Assembly: GCF_910589235.1 (NCBI RefSeq)
Contig: NC_060966.1
Location: 1,922,001-1,986,000, forward strand
Direction of reading: 5' to 3'
Length of the DNA stretch: 64,000 nt
Origin: Vespa crabro
Taxonomy: Eukaryota; Arthropoda; Insecta; Hymenoptera; Vespidae
Shown: piece after piece, positions 41,416-50,971 of the stretch
How positions within the stretch are numbered: position 1 is the stretch's first letter
How the letters are laid out: every line of letters starts with the position of its first letter
Notes under the pieces: model-generated
The model's input: only the letters and a program-made list of their open reading frames with translations
What the model was told of the DNA's origin: nothing
Databases searched by the model: none
Made by a program: the position numbers and the translations under genes

Positions 41416-43000
41416 GACAATAAGGATAATAACGATAATAATAATAGTAATAGTAACATTGATAACAGTCATAACGGTAATAACGATAATAACGATAATA
41501 ACTATACCAACGATAATATCTTTACTAATGGCAACAATATTAACGATAATGTCGATAATAATAACATTATTAATTACAATAATGACGATAATAAAGATTA
41601 CAATAATAATAATAAGAAGGGTAATAAAGTTAATTACTATAATAATAGTAATAATAATAAAGATAACAACGATATTAACGATAATGATGATAATAATAAT
41701 AATAATATCAACGATAATAACGATAATAATGATGATAATGATAATAACGATAATAACTATAATAATAATAGTAATTTTAAAGCTAATGACGATACTAAAG
41801 ATAATTACGAAAATAAGAATAACAATAATAAAGATAATAACAATTATAATCATAATAACGTTAATAATATTTTTAATAATGAGAATTATATTGATAATAA
41901 CGATAATAATGATCAGAAGGATAAAAATAGTATTAATAATAACAATAATAAAAACAATAGCAATAATATCGACATTAACGATAACAACGATATAATAAAT
42001 ACAATAATAATGATAATAACGATATTAGCGATAATAATGATAATAATAATAACAATAGTAACGATAATAACGTAACTAAAGAAAATAATAATAATAATAT
42101 TAACAATAATAATAACGATAATAACAGTAATAAGGATAATAATAATAAAGATAATGACGGTAATTATAATAATAATAACGATAATAACGATAATTACGAT
42201 AATAACGAAAATAATTATAACGATAATAATGTTAATAACCATAATAAACATAATAAAAATATCGATAATAACTGTAATAACGATAATAACGAAAAAATAA
42301 TAATAATAATAACGGTAAAAAAGATAATAAAGACAATAGTACTATTAAGAATATTAATAATAATAAAGACTTTATTGACGATAATAACGATAGAAATAAA
42401 AACGATAACAACGATAATATCGATAATAATACAAACAATTTGAAAGATAATATCGATAGGAATAATAATAATACTAACAATAATATCGATTATAACGATA
42501 GTAACGATAATAATAATACTAATAATATCGATAATTACGATAATAACGATTATGTCAGTAGTAATAATATCAATATTAACAATAATAAAGATAATAACGA
42601 CAATAACGATAATAACAACAATAACGATTATAATAATAATAATAGTAATAACAATTATAAAAAAAACGATAATAACAATAATAATAATAATAATAACGAT
42701 TATAACGATAATAAAGATAATAACGATAATGATAATATTAATAGGAATAACAATCATAAAGATAATAACGATAATAATTATGATAATAATAGAAATAATA
42801 ACGATAATAACGGTAATATAAGTAGCAATAATAACGGTATTAATGAAAAGAACAATAACAATAATAACGATAACAACGATAATAATATTAATAATAATAG
42901 TAATAGTAATAATATCGATTATAAAAATAACAATAATAACGATAATAATAATGATAATAATTATGATAATAACGATAATAATAATAATAATAAAGGTCAT
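40490..43000. repeat. Tandem segmental duplication of about 1.25-1.35 kb
   Basis: Rare variants recur in order with offsets of 1241-1341 bp. TCATAATACCGTCAATAATA (~40506) pairs with TCATAATAACGTTAATAATA (~41847), AATAACGTAACTAA (~40825) with the same at ~42066, CAATAGTACTATTAA (41058) with 42334, and GTAGTAATAATAATATCAAT (~41120) with a close copy at ~42557. This is higher-order duplication of satellite segments much longer than the basic unit. Confidence 0.75.
41352..41414. repeat. Pure (AAT)n tract
   Basis: About 62 bp of uninterrupted AAT/ATA triplets, the longest pure run noticed in the window. Confidence 0.9.
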
Positions 43001-43080
43001 AATGTTAACAATAAATATATATAAACTATATATAAATACTATATTATTGTTAATATTACTACTATTATAATCTTTATTAT
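42970..43080. other. Satellite orientation switch 3
   Basis: The plus strand returns to the TTATTATCG reading. The core (ATAAAGGTCATAATGTTAAC, then AATATATATAAACTATATAT and AAATACTATATTATTGTTA) is the reverse complement of the core at 1235-1285. The right flank to about 43600 matches the left flank of switch 1 inverted, including TATCGATACATTTGTTATTA at 43191. Confidence 0.85.
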
Positions 43081-43792
43081 CGTTATTATCATTATTATTG
43101 TTATTATTATTATTGTCTTTATTATTTTTATTATCGTTTTTAATGTTGTTATCGTTATTATTGTTATTATTATTATCATTATTATGTTATTATCGATACA
43201 TTTGTTATTACTATTATTGATTTTATCTTTAATATTGTTATTATTATTATTATTATTATCCTTATTATTATTATTAACGTATTATTGTTATTATTATTAT
43301 CATTATTATTGTTATTATCGTTAATATCGTTATTGTCTTTATTATTACTATTATTATTATCGTTATTATTGTAATTAACCTTATACTTATTATTATTATT
43401 GTCGTTATTATCATGATTATCGTTATTATCGTTTATGTCGTTGTTATATTTATTACTATTATTATTATTATCGTTATTATCGTTATTATTGTTATAATCT
43501 TTATCGTTATTATCGTTAATATCGTTGTTATCTATATTATTATTATTATTATTATCGTTTTCATCGTTATTATTCTTATTATTAATATTATTATCGATAT
43601 TATCGTTAATATTTTTATTATTATTATCTTTATTATCGTTATTATCGATATTATTTTATCTTTAATTTCGTTATTATCGCTGTTATTGTTAATATTTTTA
43701 TTATTACTACTATTATTATCGTTATTATCGAAAATATCATTATTATCATTATTATTATTTTCGCTGATACCGTTATTATAGTTATTATTGCC
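43046..43792 (+). repeat. TTATTATCG satellite (block 7)
   Basis: About 750 bp of satellite leading into R1 fragment D, with no gene. Most of it corresponds inverted to ~650-1240. The last ~190 bp, next to the R1 fragment, have no partner there. Confidence 0.85.
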
Positions 43793-44413
43793 GATGCGCT
43801 GCAAAAGGAGAAATATCGCAAGCGCATAGCAGCGGTACAGAGGAGGGCAGCTCTCCGAATCGCGTGCTCTTACCGCACAGTCTCTGAGCCCGCGGTGCTA
43901 GTCGTCGTGGGGGATATCCCGATTGATCTACTAGGCCAGGAGAGACAATTCGTCTACCAACAGAGGTCCGTTTTGGGTAAGGAGAAGGCATCAAGTCTCG
44001 CAAGGTCTACCAGCATCGAGACCTGGCAAAGCAGATGGAAGCAGGAAACTACTAAAGCCCGACTCTTCAACCGACTAGAGAACTGGATAATCCCGGAGGC
44101 GGGAGAATTAGATTTCTCCCTCACACATTTCCTGACAGGGCATGACCATTTCTGCTCTTACCTCGCAATAATGAGGAAGGTTGTTGATGGAAACTATCCC
44201 TTTGGCGACTCAAACGTCGACGATGCCCACCACACTTTCTTCATATGCGCACTGTTGTGCGCCGAACGTTTTGCCTTGGAACAGGAGCTCGGAGACATCT
44301 CGCCGGACAGCATAGTCGAGATAATGCTGCGAGGGCAGAAGGAGTGGAGCAGGATTGCCTGCGACATAAGGGCAATCTTACGTAAAAAGATGAAGGAGAT
44401 GGGCGGCCCATAG
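43793..44413 (+). pseudogene. R1-clade fragment D: ORF2 C-terminal region
   Basis: A 5'-truncated R1 piece that starts at GATGCGCTGCAAAAGGAG, corresponding to about 15238 in copy A. The frame is open for 206 codons to TAG 44411-44413. It covers YRKRIAAVQRRAALRIACSY, STSIETWQSRWKQETTKAR, FLTGHDHFCSYLAIM and DDAHHTFFICALLCAERF, the R1-type C-terminal region downstream of RT with its Cys/His-containing segment. It lacks any RT or endonuclease part. No nonsense codon is present, but there is no reason to think it is expressed. It differs from copy A at scattered positions. Confidence 0.9.
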
Positions 44414-44692
44414 AAGTACCACCATCGTATCACCAGGTTCCTGCCACGAAGAGCCAAATCGTGGGGGTCCTATTTAATGGGACATGATGATGTGACGCCA
44501 TTTCGAAGTAATGTGACATGGTTTCACTATGCCAATAGGATGGATATGAGTTTAGTCGGTAGAGTCTATTGCTACGGTAACCCCAACTACCCAGGAACTT
44601 TAACGGGAGAGCCAAATGGTAAAGGATTCTTCTAGTCTGCAGGTTCCAAGGGTCAGTATGTAAAGATTGGCATTCTCAGACCTTCAAAAAAA
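44414..44692 (+). other. R1 fragment D 3' UTR and A-rich tail
   Basis: Same 3' UTR as copy A (15860-16139), differing at a few bases, ending in a seven-A run at 44686-44692. It is followed by the same satellite (GTTAATAACGTTATTTACTT). The shared flank shows that A and D descend from one insertion by duplication. Confidence 0.85.
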
Positions 44693-45620
44693 TAACGTTA
44701 ATAACGTTATTTACTTTAATATTATTATTATTCTTATGGTTAATATCGATAATATTGTCATTATAATCGATATTATCGTTATTATCGTTGTTATTGTTAT
44801 TTTTGGTTTTACTAATATTGTTATTATCATTATTATCGTTATTATCGATATAATTATTATTATTATAGTTATTGTCGTTAATATTATTATTATTATTACA
44901 ATTTTTGTTCAAATTATATTTATCATCGTAATTATTATTATTAGTTTTATCGTTATTACCGTCATTATCCGTTATTATTATTATTGTTATTATCGTTATT
45001 ATAATTATTGTTATTATCGTAATTATCGTTATCAACGTTATAACGATTATTATTATTACCGTCACTATCGTTATTATTATTATAATTATTTTCGTTACTA
45101 TCGTTATTATTATAATTACTATTATCGTTATTGACGTTATTATCGTTTTTATTGTCATAATTATTATTATTATCGTTATTATCTTTAACATTGCTATTAT
45201 TTTTATCGACATTATCGTTATTATCGTTATTATTATTATCGTTATTATAGTTTTAGTTGTTATGTTTGTTATTATTGGTACTATTATATTCGTTATTATC
45301 GTTATTATTGTAATTACTACTACTATTATTTACGTTAATATTGATATTATCGTTATTATTATTATTATTATTGTTGTTATTATCGTTAGTACCGTTATTC
45401 TCTCTATTATTGTTATTATCGTAATTAATATTATTTTTATTGTCGTTGTTATCATTATTATTGTTATTAATGTCATTATTCTTATCGATCTAATCGTTCT
45501 TATCATTTTTATCAATATTATTATTATTATTAATATCATTATTATCGTTATTATCGTTATAATTATTTATATTATTACTTTTATTATTGTTATAATTGTT
45601 ATTATTATTATTAATATTAT

Positions 45621-46040
45621 CGCTATTATCACTATTATAGTTTGTATTATTAATATCGTTTTTATCTGTATTATTATTATTATTATTATCACTAATATCG
45701 TTATTATCGTTATTAATATTATTATTAATATCACTTTATTGTTATTAATCTTACAGTTACTACTATTATTATCGTTATTATCGTTATTATTGTATATATA
45801 ATAAGTGTTATTATAGTTATAATTGTTATTATTATTATTAATATTATCGCTATTATCACTATTATGGTTTGTATCGTTAATATCGTTTTTATCTTTATTA
45901 TTATTATTATTATTATTATCGCTAATATCGTTATTATCGTTATTAATATTATTATTATTATCACTTTATCGTTATTAATGTTACTATTACTACTATTATT
46001 ATCATTATTTCCGTAATTATCGTTGTTAACGTTAATATTA
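45621..46040. repeat. ~227-bp tandem duplication in satellite
   Basis: CGCTATTATCACTATTAT followed by GTTTGTAT and AATATCGTTTTTATCT occurs at 45621 and again at 45848. Both are followed by TTAATATTATTATTAAT-type sequence, ATCACTTTAT and TACTACTATTATTATC. The paralogous stretch near 16870-17070 has only one unit, so this duplication arose after the blocks split. Confidence 0.8.
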
Positions 46041-46066
46041 TAATCGTTGTTATCGTTTTTACCGTA

Positions 46067-46067
<1 letters not shown>

Positions 46068-46117
<50 letters not shown>
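46068..46117. repeat. Pure (TTA)n tract
   Basis: About 50 bp of uninterrupted triplets about 30 bp before the 5' LTR. The paralogous place before the solo LTR has a shorter run. Confidence 0.85.
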
Positions 46118-46149
46118 GTCTTTAATATCGTAATTATCTTTATTATTAT

Positions 46150-46452
46150 TGTAAAGAAAGTATACTTTCTCCAGGTAGATCTGTCACGCGTCTCATGGCC
46201 CGCCCTTCCTTTGTTTTTGTTATCTACAAATTCTTTTGTTACCTACAAAGCGAGCCGTTAAGATTTAGGGAGAGTAACTGGCAGTAAGAAATAAAACGTA
46301 GACGAGAGAAGTAGTACGAGAGTAAAATATGAAATTTAACAGAGAGAACAATAAACGTGAATTGTCGTTTCTTTGTTCACAGAGAAACATATTTCCGATT
46401 GTCACTTCACCGTAATTAAAACAAGTTAAAATAAAAAAATTAAGATATTATA
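46150..46452 (+). repeat. 5' LTR
   Basis: Starts TGTAAAG at 46150 and ends GATATTATA at 46452, so the termini are TG..TA instead of the usual TG..CA. It opens with a perfect palindrome AGAAAGTATACTTTCT (46155-46170). AATAAA at 46350-46355 is a candidate polyadenylation signal. I see no convincing TATA box position. Confidence 0.9.
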
Positions 46453-46474
46453 AAACGATAATTCTTTGTTTATA

Positions 46475-47533
46475 ATGGAAAGAAAACTACGGTTTGCGTT
46501 TAAATGTGTGGCATCACCAAGCGACAGAAAAACAAACGTGATTGCTATAACCTCTATCACAACTGAGGATAAAGAAAAATACATATTGCCGGAAAACGAG
46601 AAATTGGTAAGTAATCACAGCGCACTAATAAAAACGGAAAATTATAAGAGAATGAAAAAAAGCCTCAATCAAAGAGGCCTGGACAAAATAATATGGATTA
46701 AATGCACACAGGAAATGGAAAGTACTTATTTCGACGAAAATGGAAACGTAATATTCAATGATCTATACCTAGACGAAGTAGTAGAGAAAGTCATAGTAGA
46801 ACCCGCACAGAAAAAAGGACACCAAATAGATTTAAAGAGTATATCGGGACAATTTATGATCGAAAAATTTGTGTGCAAACATTAAAATGCAGAACAATGG
46901 TTGGAGACATTTGAAAAAGGGTGTCAAAGATTCAAAATTAAAAGAGATAACACAAGAATCGAAACCCTAAGATTATTCCTTGACAGAGCATATGTGGATT
47001 GGCACTCAGCAACATTAACAGCCTTAACAATGGAGGCTAGTTGGAACGAATGGAAACAAAAGTTCTTGAAATCATTTGCAGACAAGGGATGGAATACAGG
47101 TATATACGCTACATCCTACAGATATAAGGAAGGTTCACTGATGGAGTACGCTATGAAGAAGGAAAAACTACTACTCGGTATGGACAACAATATAGGTACG
47201 AAGACCCTGATAATGCTTATAGCAGCAGGAATACCAGATTTTATAAGAAATAAGATAGACAGAGAAAAGTGTCAAAATTCGACAGAACTATTACAGGAGA
47301 TAAAGAAATGTGAAAATCTGGTAAGTAAGAACAATTTTAAAAAGAAGAAAGAGGAAAGACAAGATAACAACAAGAAATTTGAAGAGAAAAGACCATGTAA
47401 GAACTGTGAAAAACTAAACAAAGGTATTAGATATCACTCAGAGGACGCCTGTTGTTTTAGAAAAGAAATCAGAATAAACAAAAGCAACTCGATGATAAAA
47501 GTAGACCTATGCAAGGAACAAAAAAACAAATAA
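46475..47533 (+). pseudogene. gag: Gag polyprotein of the Ty3/gypsy element (one nonsense codon)
   Basis: Gag forms the virus-like particle and binds element RNA. ATG at 46475 (MERKLRF) lies only 22 bp after the LTR. The frame runs to TAA 47531, interrupted once by TAA at 46883-46885, right before NAEQWLETFE, which is the start of the conserved retrotransposon-gag region (RLFLDRAYVDWHSA, WNEWKQKFLKSFADKGW, SLMEYAMKKEKLLL). Near the C-terminus, CKNCEKL...YHSEDAC is a CX2CX9HX4C zinc-knuckle-like motif with longer spacing than the canonical CX2CX4HX4C. It is preceded by a Lys/Glu-rich basic stretch. Total about 352 codons. It ends at a slippery site with pol in the -1 frame. Confidence 0.88.
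47521..47527 (+). promoter_or_regulatory. Putative -1 ribosomal frameshift heptamer A_AAA_AAC
   Basis: In the gag frame the codons read CAA AAA AAC AAA TAA, giving the classic X_XXY_YYZ heptamer A_AAA_AAC four bases before the gag stop. The protease frame is exactly -1 and is open across this point (..QITTPLIK). This is how many gypsy-type elements make Gag-Pol. I did not identify a clear downstream stem-loop or pseudoknot. Confidence 0.7.
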
Positions 47534-48026
47534 CCACACCATTGATCAAAGTAAAGATGATATTAGAAGAGATGTTAGAAGTAAACGGAACATATGACCC
47601 AGGTTCCCAAGTCTCTCTAATAAATTCGAAACTAGTTAAACTAAAAAAAAATAAAAAGAGATAAAAGATAAAAATAAAATATTTTCAAAAACGGTCAATG
47701 GTGTGATACAAACAAAAGGTTTAGTAACCATTAAAATAAAAATTTTCGATAAAGAAGAACACGTTGACGTATTTATCGTAGAAAGAAATGACTTTGAAGA
47801 TTTTATTATTGGGTTGGATATGATAAAGAAATTCAAACTAACCCAAGATGAAAATCTACAAATATCTCGAAAGAGAGAAACACAGACAAAAGAAAATATA
47901 AGTACATTGGATACAAAAAAAGAAATAAAAGAAGTTAAAATAAACTTTAACGAACATGTGAATGAGGACGAATTTAGATCAGATCTGAATCACTTGGATA
48001 ATATAAAAAAAAACAAAGATAAATAA
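47527..48026 (+). pseudogene. pol: Pol: aspartic protease region (frameshifted)
   Basis: Retropepsin-like protease that would cut Gag-Pol. The active-site block is YDPGSQVSLIN with the aspartate at 47596-47598; the residue after Asp is Pro where Ser or Thr is usual, so activity is doubtful. A frame change occurs in the A-rich tract 47642-47664 (stop TAA 47662). Sequence then resumes in another frame from about 47655 as TVNGVIQTKGLVTIKIKIFD and reaches the IGLD motif at 47808-47819, the usual second protease landmark. After that comes a Lys/Glu-rich linker ending at TAA 48024. Confidence 0.8.
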
Positions 48027-48980
48027 ACTAATAGAAAAATATAATTTTATATTTGCAAAAAACTAATATGATGTAGGCACCGTTTCGGACTACGAAGCGC
48101 GAATAGACTTACTGGTTGATAAATACTGCAGTAAGAGACCATATAGGTGCACTATACAAGATAAAAAAGAAATAGAAAATCAAGTAGCAAAACTATTAGA
48201 AAATAAACTGATCGAAGAATCTTATAGTCCGTTTGCAGCACCAGTAACTCTGGCATTCAAGAAAGATGAAAACAAACGATCACGATTGTGTATAGATATT
48301 CGTGAATTAAACAAGATAGTTACACCACATGCTCAACCATTTTCATTAATAGAAGATTTAATATTACATGCAAGAAACTGTAAATACTTCACCACATTAG
48401 ATATAAATTCGGCTTTCTGGTCAATTCCATTACGTATTGAAGATAGACAAAAAACTGGATTCGTCACACAAGAGGGACACTTCCAATGGACATGTCTACC
48501 GTTCGGACTAAAAACATCACCAGCCATTTTCAGAGAATAGTATCGAATATTCTAAGAAAGCACAAATTGAAAGATTTTTCAGAGAATTACATAGACGACA
48601 TATTAATTTTTTCAGTATCATTTGAAGAACACATAGAACACATAGAAAAAGTAATGAAGGCAATAGTAAACGAAGGTTTCAGACTAAAATTTAAAAAATG
48701 TACATCTGCAACAGAATCAGTGAAATATCTCGGACACATAATAGAGCACAATACAGTAAGACCAGTAAAGGATAATCTAATTTCAATACGAAATTTTCCT
48801 ACTCCAAAAACTCAAAAGAACATTAGACAATTTCTTGAAAAAATAAACTTTTATCACGAATACATACCGAAAAGCTCAATACAACTAAACCCAATACATA
48901 GACTGTTAAGAAAAAATGAAAAGTTCATATGGTCTGAGATGTGTGAGAAATCCTTCAAAGGTATAAAAATCTACTATGCT
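48027..48980 (+). pseudogene. pol: Pol: reverse transcriptase (broken)
   Basis: RT domain. A frame starting near 48020 holds a TAA at 48064-48066 and is then open to 48540. It contains LLENKLIEESYSPFAAPV, CIDIRELNKIV, motif A with its catalytic aspartate in TTLDINSAFWSIPL (Asp at 48400) and LPFGLKTSPAIF. A one-base frameshift near 48530 moves the continuation to the frame of 48486-49022, with the catalytic YIDD at 48588-48599 (ENYIDDILIFS), VKYLGHIIE and the connection segment FPTPKTQKNIRQFLEKINFY. A further shift at the A-run 48963-48968 leads into RNase H. All three catalytic aspartates are present; the damage is in the reading frame. Confidence 0.88.
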
Positions 48981-49400
48981 CTCAACCAGTGTTACAAATA
49001 TTTGACAGGAATTTACCAATAAGAATTTACACGGATGCATCACTGGAAGGCATTGGTGCGATATTTAAGCAAGTACAGAGTGATAGTAAAGAAAAGCCAG
49101 TAGCATACTTTTCGAAAAAGTTAAATGATTCAGAAAAGAGAAAAAAGGCAATTTATTTAGAATGCCTGGCAATCAAGGAAGCGGTAAAATATTGGCAACA
49201 TTGGTTGATCGGAAGAAAATTCACGATATTCACAGACCATAAACCATTAGAAGGTATGAATATAAAAGCTAGAACAGATGAAGAACTTGGAGAATTAACA
49301 TAATATTTATCTCAATATGACTTTCAAATAAAATATATTCCGTGAAAAGATAACGCTGAAGCAGATAGTCTAAGCAGAAATCCAGTACTGGAATCATCCG
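48981..49400 (+). pseudogene. pol: Pol: RNase H domain (broken)
   Basis: RNase H would degrade the RNA strand of the cDNA hybrid. SQPVLQIFD (from 48980) leads to RIYTDASLEGIGAIFKQ (Asp at 49034), the YLECLAIKEAV glutamate region and FTDHKPLEG. It ends with the usual DNAEADSLSRNP. TAA at 49301-49303 and TGA at ~49343 interrupt the frame. The sequence order is standard for Ty3/gypsy elements. Confidence 0.85.
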
Positions 49401-50598
49401 AAAATACGGAAGAAATACTAAGAATAATCAACCTAATAAAAATAAAAGAAATAAAAACAGATCAAAAAGAAAATATAACATTGCAAAAGACCAAATCAAA
49501 ACTAATAGAATAAGACGGGATATTCTATAAAAAAATTAGAAACAAAGAATAAATAATCTTATCTACAGAACTAAGCTTAAAATTAATTAAAGAAATACAT
49601 TCTGAATGGTGTCATATAGGCATCAAACAAATGATAAGCAGGATATCTCCTTACTACACAGCTAAAGGAATAACGGCAAATATAAAAAAAGTTTGCCAAA
49701 ACTGCGAAATATGCATTAAGAACAAATCCAGGGGGCAAGGAAAATATGGACGAATGTCACAACTAGGACCGGCAACGCAACCGTTCGAAATCATTTCAAT
49801 AGATACCATCGGAGGCTTCGGAGGACAAAGATCAACAAAAAGATACCTTCATTTACTGGTGGATCATTTTACAAGATACGCGTTCATAAGAACATCAAAA
49901 ATCCAGAGTGCAACGGATTTCATCAAGCTGATAAGTGGAATACTAGAAACCGACATAATAGGAGTGATACTCGCAGATCAATACCCGGGAATAAACTCAA
50001 AAGAAATTAGGGAATTTCTCATAAAAAAGGATACGAAACTGATTTTTACGGCTGTCAATGCGCCCTTTTCCAACGGTCTGAACGAGAGACTGAATCAGAC
50101 ATTAGTAAACAAAATAAGATGCAGAATAAACGAGAAAGGAAAAAAAGAGCTTGGTCAACGATCGCTAGAGAATGTTTTGATAAATACAATGAAACAGAGC
50201 ATACAGTAACCAGCTTCACGCCTAAATATTTGTTAGATGGCACAATCACCAGCATTCTACCCGAAGAGATAAAAAAAAGAAAAAATGATAAAGAAAATTG
50301 TATAAGAGATAAAGAACTAGACCTAGAAAGAACAAAAAGATCACATGAATATAACAAAAGAATATTTAATAAGAATAGAAAGCATCACCAATTTATCACA
50401 GGAGATTTGGTGTATATAGAAGATGGCAATAGGTTGAATAGAAAGAAATTAGACGAATTGAGAATTGGCCCTATCCAAATAATAAAAAAAATTTCAGAGT
50501 CTATATACGAAATAAAAACAGGGAAACAGAGACAAGAAACCGGATTCTTCCACATAACAAAACTACTTCCGATTACAGAGGATGGAGAAGAGGATTAA
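49401..50598 (+). pseudogene. pol: Pol: integrase (broken)
   Basis: Integrase inserts the cDNA. The zinc-binding HHCC motif is complete: HX4H at 49598 and 49613, CX2C at 49694 and 49703. The core has all three acidic residues: Asp at 49802 (SIDTIGG), Asp at 49976 (ILADQYPG) and Glu at 50084 (GLNERLNQ), with D-E spacing of 35 residues. The C-terminal part has a GPY/F-like module (GPIQIIKKISESIYEI). Defects are TAA at 49511 and 49550 before the zinc finger and a frameshift in the A-rich run near 50138-50150, after which the 50119-50598 frame continues (TIARECFDKYNETEHTVTSF). The normal stop is TAA 50596. No chromodomain is seen. Confidence 0.88.
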
Positions 50599-50622
50599 AA
50601 ATTGTTGATACTTTATCCGGGC

Positions 50623-50634
50623 GGGGGGGGGAGA
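50623..50634 (+). promoter_or_regulatory. Polypurine tract
   Basis: GGGGGGGGGAGA lies immediately upstream of the 3' LTR, within a G-rich block (CCGGGCGGGGGGGGG). It is in the expected position for priming of plus-strand DNA synthesis. Confidence 0.85.
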
Positions 50635-50937
50635 TGTAAAGAAAGTATACTTTCTCCAGGTAGATTTGTCACGCGTCTCATGGCCCGCTCTTCCTTTGTT
50701 TCTGTTATCTACAAATTCTTTTGTTACCTACAAAGCGAGCCGTTAAGATTTGGGGAGAGAAACTGGCAGTAAGAAATAGAACGTAGACGAGAGATGTAGT
50801 ACGAGAGTAAAATATAAAATTTAACAGAGTGAACAATAAACGTGAATTGTCGTTTCTTTGTTCACAGAGAAACATATTTCCGTTTGTCACTTCACCCTAA
50901 TTGAAACGAGTTAAAATAAAAAAATTAAGATATTATA
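50635..50937 (+). repeat. 3' LTR
   Basis: 303 bp, TGTAAAG to GATATTATA. It differs from the 5' LTR at about 13 positions counted by eye (for example GATTTG/GATCTG, CTGTTATC/TTGTTATC, GAGATGTAG/GAGAAGTAG, CCGTTTG/CCGATTG). Candidate AATAAA at 50835-50840. Confidence 0.9.
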
Positions 50938-50939
50938 TT

Positions 50940-50971
<32 letters not shown>

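Larger units (their letters stand above)
24736..42975 (-). repeat. TTATTATCG satellite, reverse orientation (block 6)
   Basis: About 18.2 kb of uninterrupted satellite reading CGATAATAA on the plus strand, with no R1, LTR or other recognisable insertion and no gene. Long Asn/Asp-rich frames on the plus strand and Ile/Val-rich frames on the minus strand are triplet artefacts. It contains local duplications (27632, 40490) and the inverted partner of 1850-2720 at 29070-30020. The complete lack of inserted elements contrasts with the forward-orientation blocks. Confidence 0.9.
44693..46149 (+). repeat. TTATTATCG satellite (block 8)
   Basis: Satellite between fragment D and the LTR element, with no gene. 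It is composed of segments paralogous to 16140-19093 in altered order: the start of that block first, then a piece like 17310-17800, then one like 16550-17000, then its end. Confidence 0.85.
46150..50937 (+). mobile_element. Ty3/gypsy LTR retrotransposon, full length but inactive
   Basis: About 4.8 kb bounded by two 303-bp LTRs in direct orientation, with gag and then pol in the order protease, reverse transcriptase, RNase H, integrase. Integrase after RNase H defines Ty3/gypsy (Metaviridae) as opposed to Ty1/copia. No envelope gene fits in the 36 bp between the pol stop (50598) and the 3' LTR. By eye the LTRs differ at about 13 positions, so the insertion is not recent. Gag and pol contain at least six nonsense codons and four frameshifts. 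The family resembles insect elements of the mdg3/17.6 kind by the wording of gag, RT and integrase; that assignment is from memory and approximate. Confidence 0.92.

Noticed and set aside
50599..50634. Envelope gene of the gypsy element (an errantivirus)
   Set aside because: Only 36 bp separate the integrase stop from the 3' LTR, filled by the polypurine tract, so no env can be present.
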